Source: Desulfurellaceae bacterium (GTDB lineage Bacteria > Campylobacterota_A > Desulfurellia > JAGGSF01). Taken from it: a stretch of 6,435 nt of DNA. The DNA is taken from NCBI GenBank assembly GCA_023128455.1, contig JAGMDW010000138.1, positions 1 through 6,435 on the forward strand, in the 5' to 3' direction. Within the stretch, counting starts at the first letter, position 1. The number at the start of each line of letters is the position of its first letter. The position numbers were made by a program, and so were the translations under genes. Positions 1 to 6,396 of the stretch are shown here, in pieces. The notes under the pieces were generated by a model. It was not told where the DNA came from. It did no database searches and saw only the letters and a program-made list of their open reading frames with translations.

Positions 1-513
1 ATGGGAAAGAATATTATATCCTATCACCGCAGGAATAGCGGCAAATAAACCGGCTGCTGTAGTGAACAACGCCTCCGAGATACCAGGCGCAACCACTGCT
101 ATGCTTGCTGATTCTGTTATCCCAATATTGCTAAATGCACTCATTATTCCCCATACAGTACCAAACAAACCAATAAACGGTGCCGTAGATCCCACAGAAG
201 CTACAAAAGAAAGACCACCTTCTAATTCATCAAGTTTATGAGAAGCAAAAACATCTATATCTTTCAAATCCGAATTCTCAAATACACTGAATATCTGAGA
301 TAGAAGGCTATCCGGTACATCATACGAAAACTGCCGCCAATCTTTCCTACGAAAGATGTGGTTTAAAAAAACCTTATTTTTTTTTGTCAGACGATTAAAC
401 AAAATCCATTTATAAAAGATAATTGCCCATGATGAAACAGATAGAACAACCAAAACAACAAGAACTAATATCGCTACCCAGCCTATATGGGAAAAACTTA
501 TGATAGAACTCAC
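1..513 (-). CDS. tolQ: TolQ/ExbB-family proton-channel protein, C-terminus cut off by window edge
   Basis: This is an inner-membrane proton-channel subunit of the MotA/TolQ/ExbB family. Such proteins work with a TolR/ExbD partner to turn proton-motive force into work on the outer membrane (Tol-Pal) or on TonB. The frame is open for 171 residues from a GTG at 513 to base 1 with no stop. Family members are usually about 220-230 residues, so roughly the last 50-60 are outside the window. A first membrane helix lies at about residues 11-36. The family core follows at 101-169: VGSTAPFIGLFGTVWGIMSAF, then VAPGISEALFTTAAGLFAAIPAV, covering helices 2 and 3. GTG was chosen because no ATG lies upstream of the conserved core and it overlaps the epsilon stop as GTGA. 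That overlap implies translational coupling; the local Shine-Dalgarno is weak. An A9 run occurs in codons 43-46. The core resembles TolQ most, but ExbB is possible because the partner gene is not visible. Confidence 0.88.
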   Translation of the reverse strand, partial: MSSIISFSHIGWVAILVLVVLVVLSVSSWAIIFYKWILFNRLTKKNKVFLNHIFRRKDWRQFSYDVPDSLLSQIFSVFENSDLKDIDVFASHKLDELEGGLSFVASVGSTAPFIGLFGTVWGIMSAFSNIGITESASIAVVAPGISEALFTTAAGLFAAIPAVIGYNILSH

Positions 514-911
514 CTTTTTTCCGCTATATCTATAAGAACTTTCGCTCTATCCACTCTTTTTGTTATTTCATTGTATTTTGGATCATCAGGTTTTAACTTA
601 TCCAATTCACTGATCGCATTTTTGTATTCTTCCTCTGCTTGCTCTCTATTTATCTCACCTTCGGCATAAGCTTCGTCAGCGAGAATAATAACATAATCAC
701 TTGATACTTGACAAAAGCCAGAAACTACAGCAAATCTTTTTATCTCATCTCCAGTTTCTACATAAGCAATGCCAGCTTTAAGTAATGTAATAAACGGGGT
801 ATGGCCAGGCAGGACACCAAATTCGCCAACCATTCCCTGCGCGCTTAGATAATCTACTTCTCCTGTAAACAACTCCCTTTCAGGCGTAACCAAAGTACAT
901 TTAATTCCCAT
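510..911 (-). CDS. atpC: F1 ATP synthase subunit epsilon
   Basis: Epsilon sits at the foot of the central stalk. It binds gamma and the c-ring, and in many bacteria its C-terminal helices restrain ATP hydrolysis. At 133 residues it has normal length. Residues 1-82 form the beta-sandwich domain, with the family motif GEFGVLPGHTPFITLLKAG at 29-47 and the strand end ILADEAYAEGEIN at 76-88. Residues 88-133 are charged and alanine-rich, as expected of the helical hairpin, so the two-domain form is present. The ATG follows the beta stop after 6 bases, with an AGGA-type ribosome site (921-924) just upstream of that stop. The 3' end overlaps the start of the TolQ-like gene by 4 bases, which is unusual for the last gene of an atp cluster and ties the next gene to this transcript. 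Confidence 0.96.
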   Translation of the reverse strand: MGIKCTLVTPERELFTGEVDYLSAQGMVGEFGVLPGHTPFITLLKAGIAYVETGDEIKRFAVVSGFCQVSSDYVIILADEAYAEGEINREQAEEEYKNAISELDKLKPDDPKYNEITKRVDRAKVLIDIAEKR

Positions 912-917
912 ATATAC

Positions 918-2330
918 TCATCCTAAAAGTTTCTTTGATTTTTCTACTACTTCGTCTATTGTTCCTACCAGATAAAAGGCTTGTTCCGGTAACTCATCAT
1001 GCTTTCCCTCAATAATTTCTTTAAAAGCTCTAATTGTATCTTTTACTGATACAAATTTACCCGGCAGACTCGTAAACTGTTCCGCTACAAAAAATGGTTG
1101 AGAAAGAAACCTCTGTATCTTTCGAGCACGACTGACGATTACTTTGTCTTCTTCAGATAATTCTTCCATTCCTAAAATAGCAATAATATCCTGAAGTTCT
1201 TTATACCTTTGCAGTATTTCTTGCACCTTCCGTGCAATATGATAATGCTCTTCTCCTACTATCTGAGGATCAAGTATAGTAGAAGTGGAATCCAATGGAT
1301 CTACCGCAGGATAGATACCTAATTCTGTCAATCTACGCGAAAGAACAGTTGTAGCATCAAGATGAGAGAATGTCGTAGCTGGAGCAGGATCGGTAAGGTC
1401 ATCAGCAGGAACATATATTGCCTGCACGGAGGTAATTGAACCCTTATTGGTAGAAGTGATCCTCTCCTCCAATTCACCCATATCTGTGCCCAATGTGGGC
1501 TGATAACCCACGGCGGATGGGATACGTCCCAAAAGTGCAGAAAGCTCACTCCCAGCTTGAGTGAAGCGAAAGATATTATCTATAAACACCAGGATGTCCA
1601 TCTCTTGATCACGGAAATATTCTGCCACAGTAAGACCGCTCAATCCTACTCTTGCTCTTGCTCCTGGTGGTTCGTTCATTTGTCCATAGACCAGAGCCGC
1701 TTTATTCAAAACGCCAGATTCTTTCATCTCCAGCCACAAATCGTTACCTTCTCTTGTCCTCTCTCCTACCCCGCAGAAAACGGAATAACCCCCGTGATGC
1801 AAGGCTACATTGTGAATAAGTTCCATAATAAGCACAGTTTTACCCACTCCTGCACCACCAAAGAGACCTGTCTTTCCTCCTTGCATATAAGGACATAGAA
1901 GATCAATAACTTTTATGCCAGTTTCAAACATTTTACTGGATGTATCTTGCTCTGTAAGTAAAGGAGGATCCTTGTGAATAGGCCACCTTTCTTTATACTC
2001 GATAGGCCCTTGTTCATCTATAGCTTCGCCTACCACATTCATTATTCTACCTAAAACACCTTCGCCTACAGGAACAGTGATTGCATTTTCCGTATTTATT
2101 ACTTCCGTGCCTTTTACCAATCCATCAGTAGAATCCATGGCTATTGTTCTTACTCTGTTTTCACCCAAATGTAGTGCAACCTCCAAGAATAGGTCTGATT
2201 TTAAGCCTTCTATTTTTTCCTTAGGCACAACCAATGCCGTATAAATGGAAGGTAACGCTGCCTCTTCAAATTCTACATCTACTACCGGCCCCATTACCTG
2301 AGCAATTTTACCCTTCTTTTCCTTCTCCAT
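918..2330 (-). CDS. atpD: F1 ATP synthase subunit beta (catalytic)
   Basis: Beta carries the three catalytic sites that make or hydrolyse ATP, alternating with alpha in the F1 head on the cytoplasmic face. At 470 residues it is typical. The N-terminal barrel begins GKIAQVMGPVVDVEF (7-21). The Walker A loop GGAGVGKT is at 158-165, with K164. The catalytic glutamate is E190 in GERTREG, followed by R191. Walker B is ILVFIDN with D251. The adenine-pocket segment PSAVGYQPTL is at 271-280, and the alpha/beta signature PAVDPLDSTS is at 341-350. The lever segment usually written DELSEED reads EELSEED here (389-395), a conservative Asp-to-Glu change. All key residues are present, so it should be active. 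The start is supported by a good ribosome site (GAGGTG) eight bases upstream. It lies 16 bases after gamma and 6 before epsilon. Confidence 0.99.
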   Translation of the reverse strand: MEKEKKGKIAQVMGPVVDVEFEEAALPSIYTALVVPKEKIEGLKSDLFLEVALHLGENRVRTIAMDSTDGLVKGTEVINTENAITVPVGEGVLGRIMNVVGEAIDEQGPIEYKERWPIHKDPPLLTEQDTSSKMFETGIKVIDLLCPYMQGGKTGLFGGAGVGKTVLIMELIHNVALHHGGYSVFCGVGERTREGNDLWLEMKESGVLNKAALVYGQMNEPPGARARVGLSGLTVAEYFRDQEMDILVFIDNIFRFTQAGSELSALLGRIPSAVGYQPTLGTDMGELEERITSTNKGSITSVQAIYVPADDLTDPAPATTFSHLDATTVLSRRLTELGIYPAVDPLDSTSTILDPQIVGEEHYHIARKVQEILQRYKELQDIIAILGMEELSEEDKVIVSRARKIQRFLSQPFFVAEQFTSLPGKFVSVKDTIRAFKEIIEGKHDELPEQAFYLVGTIDEVVEKSKKLLG

Positions 2331-2338
2331 ATTTATTT

Positions 2339-2344
2339 CACCTC
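2339..2344 (-). promoter_or_regulatory. Ribosome binding site of atpD
   Basis: On the minus strand GAGGTG lies eight bases before the beta ATG, just after the gamma stop (2347-2349). It is among the strongest ribosome sites in the operon, which fits the need for three beta copies per complex against one gamma. It confirms the start at 2330. Confidence 0.75.
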
Positions 2345-2346
2345 TT

Positions 2347-3213
2347 TTAATATTTCATAGCTTCAACGCTCGTGGTAATTTCTATTAACTCCCTAGTAAT
2401 AGCTATTTGCCGCGCATTATTAAATGACAACACAAGCATTCTAACCATATCATCTGCATTTTTAGTTGCATTGTCCATTGCAGTCATTCGCGCTGCATGT
2501 TCACTAGCCAGGGATTCCAGCATTGCACTATACAATAAAATATATACATAGCGAGGAAGCAAGGATTCCAACACTTCTTCCATAGATGGTTCAAAGATAT
2601 GTTGTGCTACTACTTCTCTTTCTGTTTTTTCCAAACTCAACGGAAACACTTGTTTAACCGTCACTTTTTGGACCAACGTATTAACAAATCTATTGTATAT
2701 TAAATAAACTTCATCTAATTTCTCTTCTAAGAATATATTCATCACATCGTCCATTATTTCCATTGCATCTGTAAATTTTGCCTCTTTACTTAAAATATTC
2801 ATATAGGTTTTACGGAAACTATATCCTCTAAATTTCAAATAATTATAACCATGACGACCAATAACGGTAAGAGAAACAGTCTTTCCCTCTTTATTAAAGT
2901 TCTTTATCATATCCTCTGCTTTTTTAAGCACATTATGGTTAAAAGAACCACATAATCCTCTATCTGCAGTGATAATAATAAGTTCAACATTTTTAACATC
3001 TCCATAACGGAAAAGAGGATGAAAAGCCAAAGACGCTCCTTTTAATAAGCCAGTCATCAACTCCTCAATTTTTGTTGAGTAAAACCTCAGATGAAGAGTT
3101 GTTTCCTGAATTCTTCTTAACTTGGCAGCAGCCACCATTTTCATCGCTCTTGTAATCTGTTGCGTTTTTACTATAGTAGAAATCTTTCTTTTAATATCTC
3201 TTGTAGTAGCCAT
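2347..3213 (-). CDS. atpG: F1 ATP synthase subunit gamma
   Basis: Gamma is the rotor shaft: its two long terminal helices form a coiled coil inside the alpha3-beta3 head and transmit rotation from the c-ring. It has 288 residues, normal for bacteria. The N-terminal helix holds RDIKRKISTIVKTQQITRAM and then KMVAAAKLRR (to about residue 34). The central Rossmann-like domain contains ITADRGLCGSFNHNV (81-95) and IYNRFVNTLVQKV (172-184). The C-terminal helix spans about 225-288 (SEHAARMTAMDNATKNADDM, then ARQIAITRELIEI). The usual end signature, IT-x-E followed by a Gly-Ala pair, is altered: after ITRELIEITT the Gly-Ala positions are S282-V283. The rest of the helix is standard, so I read this as a lineage variant, not damage. 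It starts 3 bases after the alpha stop with only a weak GAAGAG ribosome site, suggesting coupling to alpha. Confidence 0.98.
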   Translation of the reverse strand: MATTRDIKRKISTIVKTQQITRAMKMVAAAKLRRIQETTLHLRFYSTKIEELMTGLLKGASLAFHPLFRYGDVKNVELIIITADRGLCGSFNHNVLKKAEDMIKNFNKEGKTVSLTVIGRHGYNYLKFRGYSFRKTYMNILSKEAKFTDAMEIMDDVMNIFLEEKLDEVYLIYNRFVNTLVQKVTVKQVFPLSLEKTEREVVAQHIFEPSMEEVLESLLPRYVYILLYSAMLESLASEHAARMTAMDNATKNADDMVRMLVLSFNNARQIAITRELIEITTSVEAMKY

Positions 3214-3216
3214 ATT

Positions 3217-4731
3217 TTACTCTTCAGCTTTGAAAATTTCCTTAAATTCTTCCAATACCTTGTTTGTCTTTTCCTTCAACGCATCATTCATCACTTTTTT
3301 CTCTTCTATTTCTTTTAATACTTCTGGGTAACGAGCATCGACAAATTTATACAATTCTTCCTCATATCTTCTACATTTATTCACCGGATAAACATCCAAA
3401 TAACCATTTACACCGGCATATATGATGAGTACTTGTTTCCCCACTGGCAATGGCTTGTACTGAGGTTGTTTCAGTATTTCTGTTAGCCGAACCCCTCTAT
3501 GCAATTGCTGTTGTGTTACCTTGTCCAGCTCACTGCCAAACTGGGCGAACGCTGCCATCTCTCTATATTGAGCAAGGAACAACCTTAATGTGCCGGCAAC
3601 ATTCTTCATGGCCTTGATTTGAGCTGCTCCTCCTACCCTGGATACGGAAATACCTACATTAAGTGCCGGCCTTATACCTGCATAAAAAAGATCTGTCTCG
3701 AGATATATTTGACCATCGGTGATAGATATAACATTGGTAGGAATATAAGCAGAAACATCGCCTGCTTGCGTTTCAATAATCGGTAAAGCGGTAAGTGAAC
3801 CTCCACCCTTTGCGCTACTCATCTTTGCTGCTCTCTCCAACAAACGAGAATGGAGATAGAAAACATCGCCAGGATAAGCTTCTCTTCCCGGCGGCCTTCT
3901 TAAAAGCAAGGCCATTTGACGATATGCTTGTGCATGTTTTGTCAAATCATCATACACAATCAATGCATGCCTGTCAGAATCCCTAAAATATTCTCCCATT
4001 GTTGCCCCCGTATACGGCGCAATATACTGAAGTGCTGCCGGATCTGATGCCGTAGCAGCAACAACGGTCGTGTATTCCATTGCTCCATGTTCTTCCAATA
4101 CTTTACAGACTCTTGCTACAGAAGATCTCTTTTGCCCTATAGCAACATATATACAATAAACATCTGTATCCCGTTGATTTATAATGGCATCAATAGAGAT
4201 AGCGGTTTTTCCCACCTGTCTATCTCCAATAATAAGTTCTCTTTGTCCCCTTCCTATAGGTATCATTGTATCTATTGCCTTCATACCGGTTTGCAGTGGT
4301 TCAGATACAGGGTCTCTCCACACAATAGAGGGAGCTTTAACTTCTATCCTCCTGCTGTGCTTTGCATTGATGGCTCCTTTACCATCTATGGGTTGACCTA
4401 ACGCATTTACTACCCTACCTACCGTTTCTTCGCCTACAGGCACCTCAATGATTCGCTTTGTCCTTTTTGCAATATCTCCTTCCTTTATACCTGTATCCGC
4501 ACCCATTATGATAACGCCTACATTATCCTCTTCTAAGTTCATAGCCAGACCATACACACCATTGGAAAATTCCACCATTTCACTTGCCATCACATTATTT
4601 AAACCATATACACGCGCAACACCATCGCCTACGGAAAGCACAATACCTGTTTCTTGAACATCAACTTTATAATCTGTTCCTTCTATCTCTTTTCTAATGA
4701 CATCACTTATCTCGCTTGCTTTAATCTGCAT
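3217..4731 (-). CDS. atpA: F1 ATP synthase subunit alpha
   Basis: Alpha carries the non-catalytic nucleotide sites of the F1 head and gives the arginine finger to the catalytic sites in beta. It has 504 residues, within the family's usual 500-513. Visible landmarks in order: the N-terminal delta-contact segment and barrel (1-95, with VLSVGDGVARVYGL at 31-44); the Walker A loop GDRQVGKT at 169-176, with K175; VAIGQKRSSVA at 196-206; YDDLTKHAQAYRQM at 260-273; LLRRPPGREAYPGDVFYLHS at 276-295; and the family signature PALNVGISVS at 355-364, followed by the arginine finger R365 in SRVGGAAQ. The C-terminal helical part ends KEIFKAEE. The start is fixed by an AAGGAG ribosome site built over the delta stop. 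Nothing is missing or truncated. Confidence 0.99.
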   Translation of the reverse strand: MQIKASEISDVIRKEIEGTDYKVDVQETGIVLSVGDGVARVYGLNNVMASEMVEFSNGVYGLAMNLEEDNVGVIIMGADTGIKEGDIAKRTKRIIEVPVGEETVGRVVNALGQPIDGKGAINAKHSRRIEVKAPSIVWRDPVSEPLQTGMKAIDTMIPIGRGQRELIIGDRQVGKTAISIDAIINQRDTDVYCIYVAIGQKRSSVARVCKVLEEHGAMEYTTVVAATASDPAALQYIAPYTGATMGEYFRDSDRHALIVYDDLTKHAQAYRQMALLLRRPPGREAYPGDVFYLHSRLLERAAKMSSAKGGGSLTALPIIETQAGDVSAYIPTNVISITDGQIYLETDLFYAGIRPALNVGISVSRVGGAAQIKAMKNVAGTLRLFLAQYREMAAFAQFGSELDKVTQQQLHRGVRLTEILKQPQYKPLPVGKQVLIIYAGVNGYLDVYPVNKCRRYEEELYKFVDARYPEVLKEIEEKKVMNDALKEKTNKVLEEFKEIFKAEE

Positions 4732-4738
4732 ATAAACA

Positions 4739-4744
4739 CTCCTT
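4739..4744 (-). promoter_or_regulatory. Ribosome binding site of atpA, overlapping the atpH stop
   Basis: On the minus strand AAGGAG lies seven bases upstream of the alpha ATG. Its first two bases are the last two of the delta TAA stop. The site therefore becomes exposed as ribosomes finish delta, and it supports the start at 4731. Confidence 0.75.
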
Positions 4745-5297
4745 ACATCTCCATATTAATAACTTTTTTCTTTAAATGGAAAAGAAACCCTCTTACACTT
4801 CCATCGAAAACAATATCCCCTACCTGAATCCATAGTCCACCAATTATATTTTTATCAATATCACCTTCTATTTCTATTGTTTTACCCAATGCTTTTTCCA
4901 AAAATTGTTTAATTTCCCCTTCTTCTCTAATAGAAAGAGAAACAACTGATTTTACCTTAGCTTTTGCTCTACCAAGCTTTTTGTCGACCATTTCAGAAAA
5001 AGAAAAATATATATTTTCTAATATATCTCCCCTGCGATTGATTATCAAATACTCTACAAATTTTTGTAACCCTTCAGACATTTCCAATACTTGAAATACC
5101 TTAGAAAAAATATCTATCTTTTTTTCCTTTGTAACTATTGGAGATTTCAACACAGACATCAATTCTTCATTGGCTTTCAATGTTTCTATCAAATTTTCTA
5201 TACTATTCCCTGCATCATCATAATTGTATCTATAATCCTCACATAATTTCATTAAAGATTTCGCATAGCGTCGTGCAATTTTTTCTGTCCCTCTCAT
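4743..5297 (-). CDS. atpH: F1 ATP synthase subunit delta (OSCP type)
   Basis: Delta caps the F1 head and joins it to the b/b' stator stalk, so that the head does not turn with the rotor. It has 184 residues, standard size. The N-terminal helical domain starts with ARRYAKSLMKLCEDY (8-22) and includes KSPIVTKEKK (51-60) and FVEYLIINRRGDIL (80-93). The C-terminal stalk-binding domain includes AKVKSVVSLS (113-122), LGKTIEIEGDIDKNIIGGLW (137-156), then VGDIVFDGSVRGFLFHLKK. This family is poorly conserved overall, so the DGSVRGFL ending and the gene position are the deciding evidence. The ATG overlaps the b stop as ATGA (5294-5297), implying translational coupling; the nearest purine stretches upstream are weak ribosome sites. 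Confidence 0.95.
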   Translation of the reverse strand: MRGTEKIARRYAKSLMKLCEDYRYNYDDAGNSIENLIETLKANEELMSVLKSPIVTKEKKIDIFSKVFQVLEMSEGLQKFVEYLIINRRGDILENIYFSFSEMVDKKLGRAKAKVKSVVSLSIREEGEIKQFLEKALGKTIEIEGDIDKNIIGGLWIQVGDIVFDGSVRGFLFHLKKKVINMEM

Positions 5298-5839
5298 CTT
5301 ATCTCGTTTCCTAAAGCAGCAAGAGATTTTGCATTTATTTTCCTGTGAAGAGATAAATCTGTTGCTCCTGCCAAATGTTTTTTTGCCTTTTCGATCGCTT
5401 GCTCCACAATGCTCGTTACAATTTCTCTCCGCGCATTTTTCTCTATCATTTCTTTTTCTAAACTTTTACTACGCTTAATTATCTCTATCATCTCTTTGGC
5501 TTTTTCTGATATATTTTCCCCTTCTTTTATTCCTATAGCACGGTTCAAACTTATAATTTCTTTCACTTCTTTCTCTATTTGAGATAACCCTTTCTCTGCC
5601 TCTTTGAACGCGTTTATGGCTTCTTGATAGGATTTTTCTGCATCATCCATCTCTTTCCATATTTTTTCTCTTCTATTCTTAAAGAAAGCACCTGCCGGTT
5701 TTTTTAACACATAATACAGAAACGCAACGAAGATAACAAAATTGATAACTCTCCATATCATATGTGCGTGGAGTGTTTTTTCGCCACCATAAGCATAGAT
5801 AGGAAACAGCATAAGAACAACAAACAATAACAATTTCAT
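5294..5839 (-). CDS. atpF: Fo ATP synthase subunit b, with apparent N-terminal signal peptide
   Basis: Subunit b forms the peripheral stator stalk: one membrane anchor and a long cytoplasmic helix reaching to delta. It has 181 residues. Residues 1-18 (MKLLLFVVLMLFPIYAYG) look like a cleavable signal peptide, with small residues near the likely cut around AYG/GE. The true anchor follows at about 28-46 (IWRVINFVIFVAFLYYVLKK), then the conserved KKPAGAFFKNRREKI (46-60), then an alanine/glutamate/lysine-rich coiled coil to about residue 155. A signal peptide before the b anchor is known in some Campylobacterota and deltaproteobacterial b subunits; without it the first hydrophobic stretch would be a second membrane segment. 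The start has an AAGGA site at 5846-5850 overlapping the b' stop. It follows b' by 9 bases and overlaps delta by 4. Confidence 0.94.
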   Translation of the reverse strand: MKLLLFVVLMLFPIYAYGGEKTLHAHMIWRVINFVIFVAFLYYVLKKPAGAFFKNRREKIWKEMDDAEKSYQEAINAFKEAEKGLSQIEKEVKEIISLNRAIGIKEGENISEKAKEMIEIIKRSKSLEKEMIEKNARREIVTSIVEQAIEKAKKHLAGATDLSLHRKINAKSLAALGNEIR

Positions 5840-5848
5840 AACTTATCC

Positions 5849-6262
5849 TTAAGCAAGTTTTTTAAATATCTCATCGGCAATACTATTAGAAAGACTTTTT
5901 CCCTGTTCTAATTCTCCTTTCTTTACCTCTTTCACATGATTACTAAAATCATGAATCTCTGTTTTTAACCTATCGTTTGTTTCATGTAAAAGCTTATCCC
6001 TCTTCGAAGTTGCCTCCAAGATAAGATCATTGTACAATTTTTTTCCATTAGCGCGAGCATTTTCCAATATCTTTTTATGCTCCACCTTTTTCTCTTCTGC
6101 ATTCTCGGTAACTTTTTCTGCCTGTGAAAGTTGAGATTCTACATTCTCTCTACGCTTACCTATTGTAAAAAGAATAGGTTTATATAGTATAATATTAAGC
6201 AAGAAAAGAAGGAGCAAAAAAGCAATTATCTGTGCAATAATCATACTGTTAAGTTCTACCAT
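5849..6262 (-). CDS. atpF': Fo ATP synthase subunit b' (second b-type stalk subunit)
   Basis: This is the first gene of the cluster and the shorter partner of b. In species with b', a b/b' heterodimer replaces the b homodimer of E. coli. It has 137 residues. The N-terminus VELNSMIIAQIIAFLLLLFL, then LNIILYKPILFTIGKRRENV, is the standard b-type pattern: a single membrane helix at about 8-27, then Lys-Pro and a basic RR at the membrane boundary. The remainder is a charged coiled coil (about 40-130) with no second domain. It is shorter than b and has no signal peptide. I chose ATG 6262 over the in-frame ATG at codon 7 because purine-rich GGAGAGAA lies directly before it and the conserved LN near the N-terminus is retained. 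Confidence 0.92.
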   Translation of the reverse strand: MVELNSMIIAQIIAFLLLLFLLNIILYKPILFTIGKRRENVESQLSQAEKVTENAEEKKVEHKKILENARANGKKLYNDLILEATSKRDKLLHETNDRLKTEIHDFSNHVKEVKKGELEQGKSLSNSIADEIFKKLA

Positions 6263-6277
6263 TTCTCTCCATCCTCC
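6263..6277 (-). promoter_or_regulatory. Ribosome binding region of atpF' (two SD-like sites)
   Basis: The minus strand carries GGAGG (6273-6277) and then GGAGAGAA (6263-6270) immediately before the b' ATG. The first has a spacing of 10 bases and the second about 4 after GGAG. Either could serve. Together they mark 6262 as the start and make this a well-served leader gene. Confidence 0.65.
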
Positions 6278-6291
6278 AATTTACTGATGCA

Positions 6292-6320
6292 AATTTACCA
6301 TACATATACTTTTCATGCAA
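6292..6320 (-). promoter_or_regulatory. Candidate sigma70-type promoter of the atp operon
   Basis: On the minus strand there is a -35-like TTGCAT (6315-6320), a 17-base spacer (6298-6314) and a -10-like TAAATT (6292-6297) preceded by TGG, an extended -10 motif. Transcription would begin near 6285, giving a leader of about 22 bases that includes the ribosome site. Matches to consensus are partial (3/6 and 4/6), but spacing, extended -10 and position upstream of the first gene agree. An exact TTGACA at 6331-6336 has no good -10 at 16-18 bases, so I prefer this pair. Confidence 0.42.
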
Positions 6321-6326
6321 GTGCAT
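6315..6326. promoter_or_regulatory. Short palindrome over the -35 region
   Basis: ATGCA-AG-TGCAT is a perfect 5-base inverted repeat that includes the candidate -35. A third related TGCAT lies on the minus strand at 6286-6290. It could be an operator half-site pair, but 5-base arms can arise by chance in AT-rich DNA. Confidence 0.2.
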
Positions 6327-6352
6327 CTATTGTCAAGACAAACGACGAAGTC

Positions 6353-6391
6353 GTTTGCTTGCAACTGCTAAAGATAGTTGTCAAGACAAAC
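6353..6391. repeat. Palindromic repeat, full copy 1
   Basis: First full 39-base copy, beginning GTTTGCTTG and ending CAAGACAAAC. It is flanked on the left by the 9-base tip GACGAAGTC, whose ends pair with each other (GAC/GTC around GAA). Confidence 0.85.
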
Positions 6392-6396
6392 CTTCG

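Noticed and set aside
389..395. Beta EELSEED in place of DELSEED (residue numbers of the beta protein) as a possible functional change.
   Set aside because: Asp to Glu preserves charge, and this segment varies among bacteria; all catalytic residues are intact.
1328..1549. Minus-strand open frame of 73 codons in another frame inside beta.
   Set aside because: It overlaps the catalytic core of beta on the same strand, and its product shows no family features.
1557..1898. Plus-strand open frame of 113 codons inside beta, and similar ones at 487-669, 3122-3331, 3795-3986, 4087-4401 and 4448-4657.
   Set aside because: All lie antisense to strongly conserved ATP synthase genes, have no recognisable protein features, and are expected by-products of the codon use on the other strand.
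6331..6336. Consensus TTGACA as the -35 of the atp operon promoter.
   Set aside because: The hexamer at 17 bases is AAAAGT and the nearest TATA-like element (6303-6308) is 22 bases away, so TTGCAT/TAAATT fits better.
6339..6357. Hairpin that might be a transcription terminator for a gene to the right.
   Set aside because: The stem is not followed by a T-run on either strand, and the structure is repeated in tandem, which fits a repeat family better.
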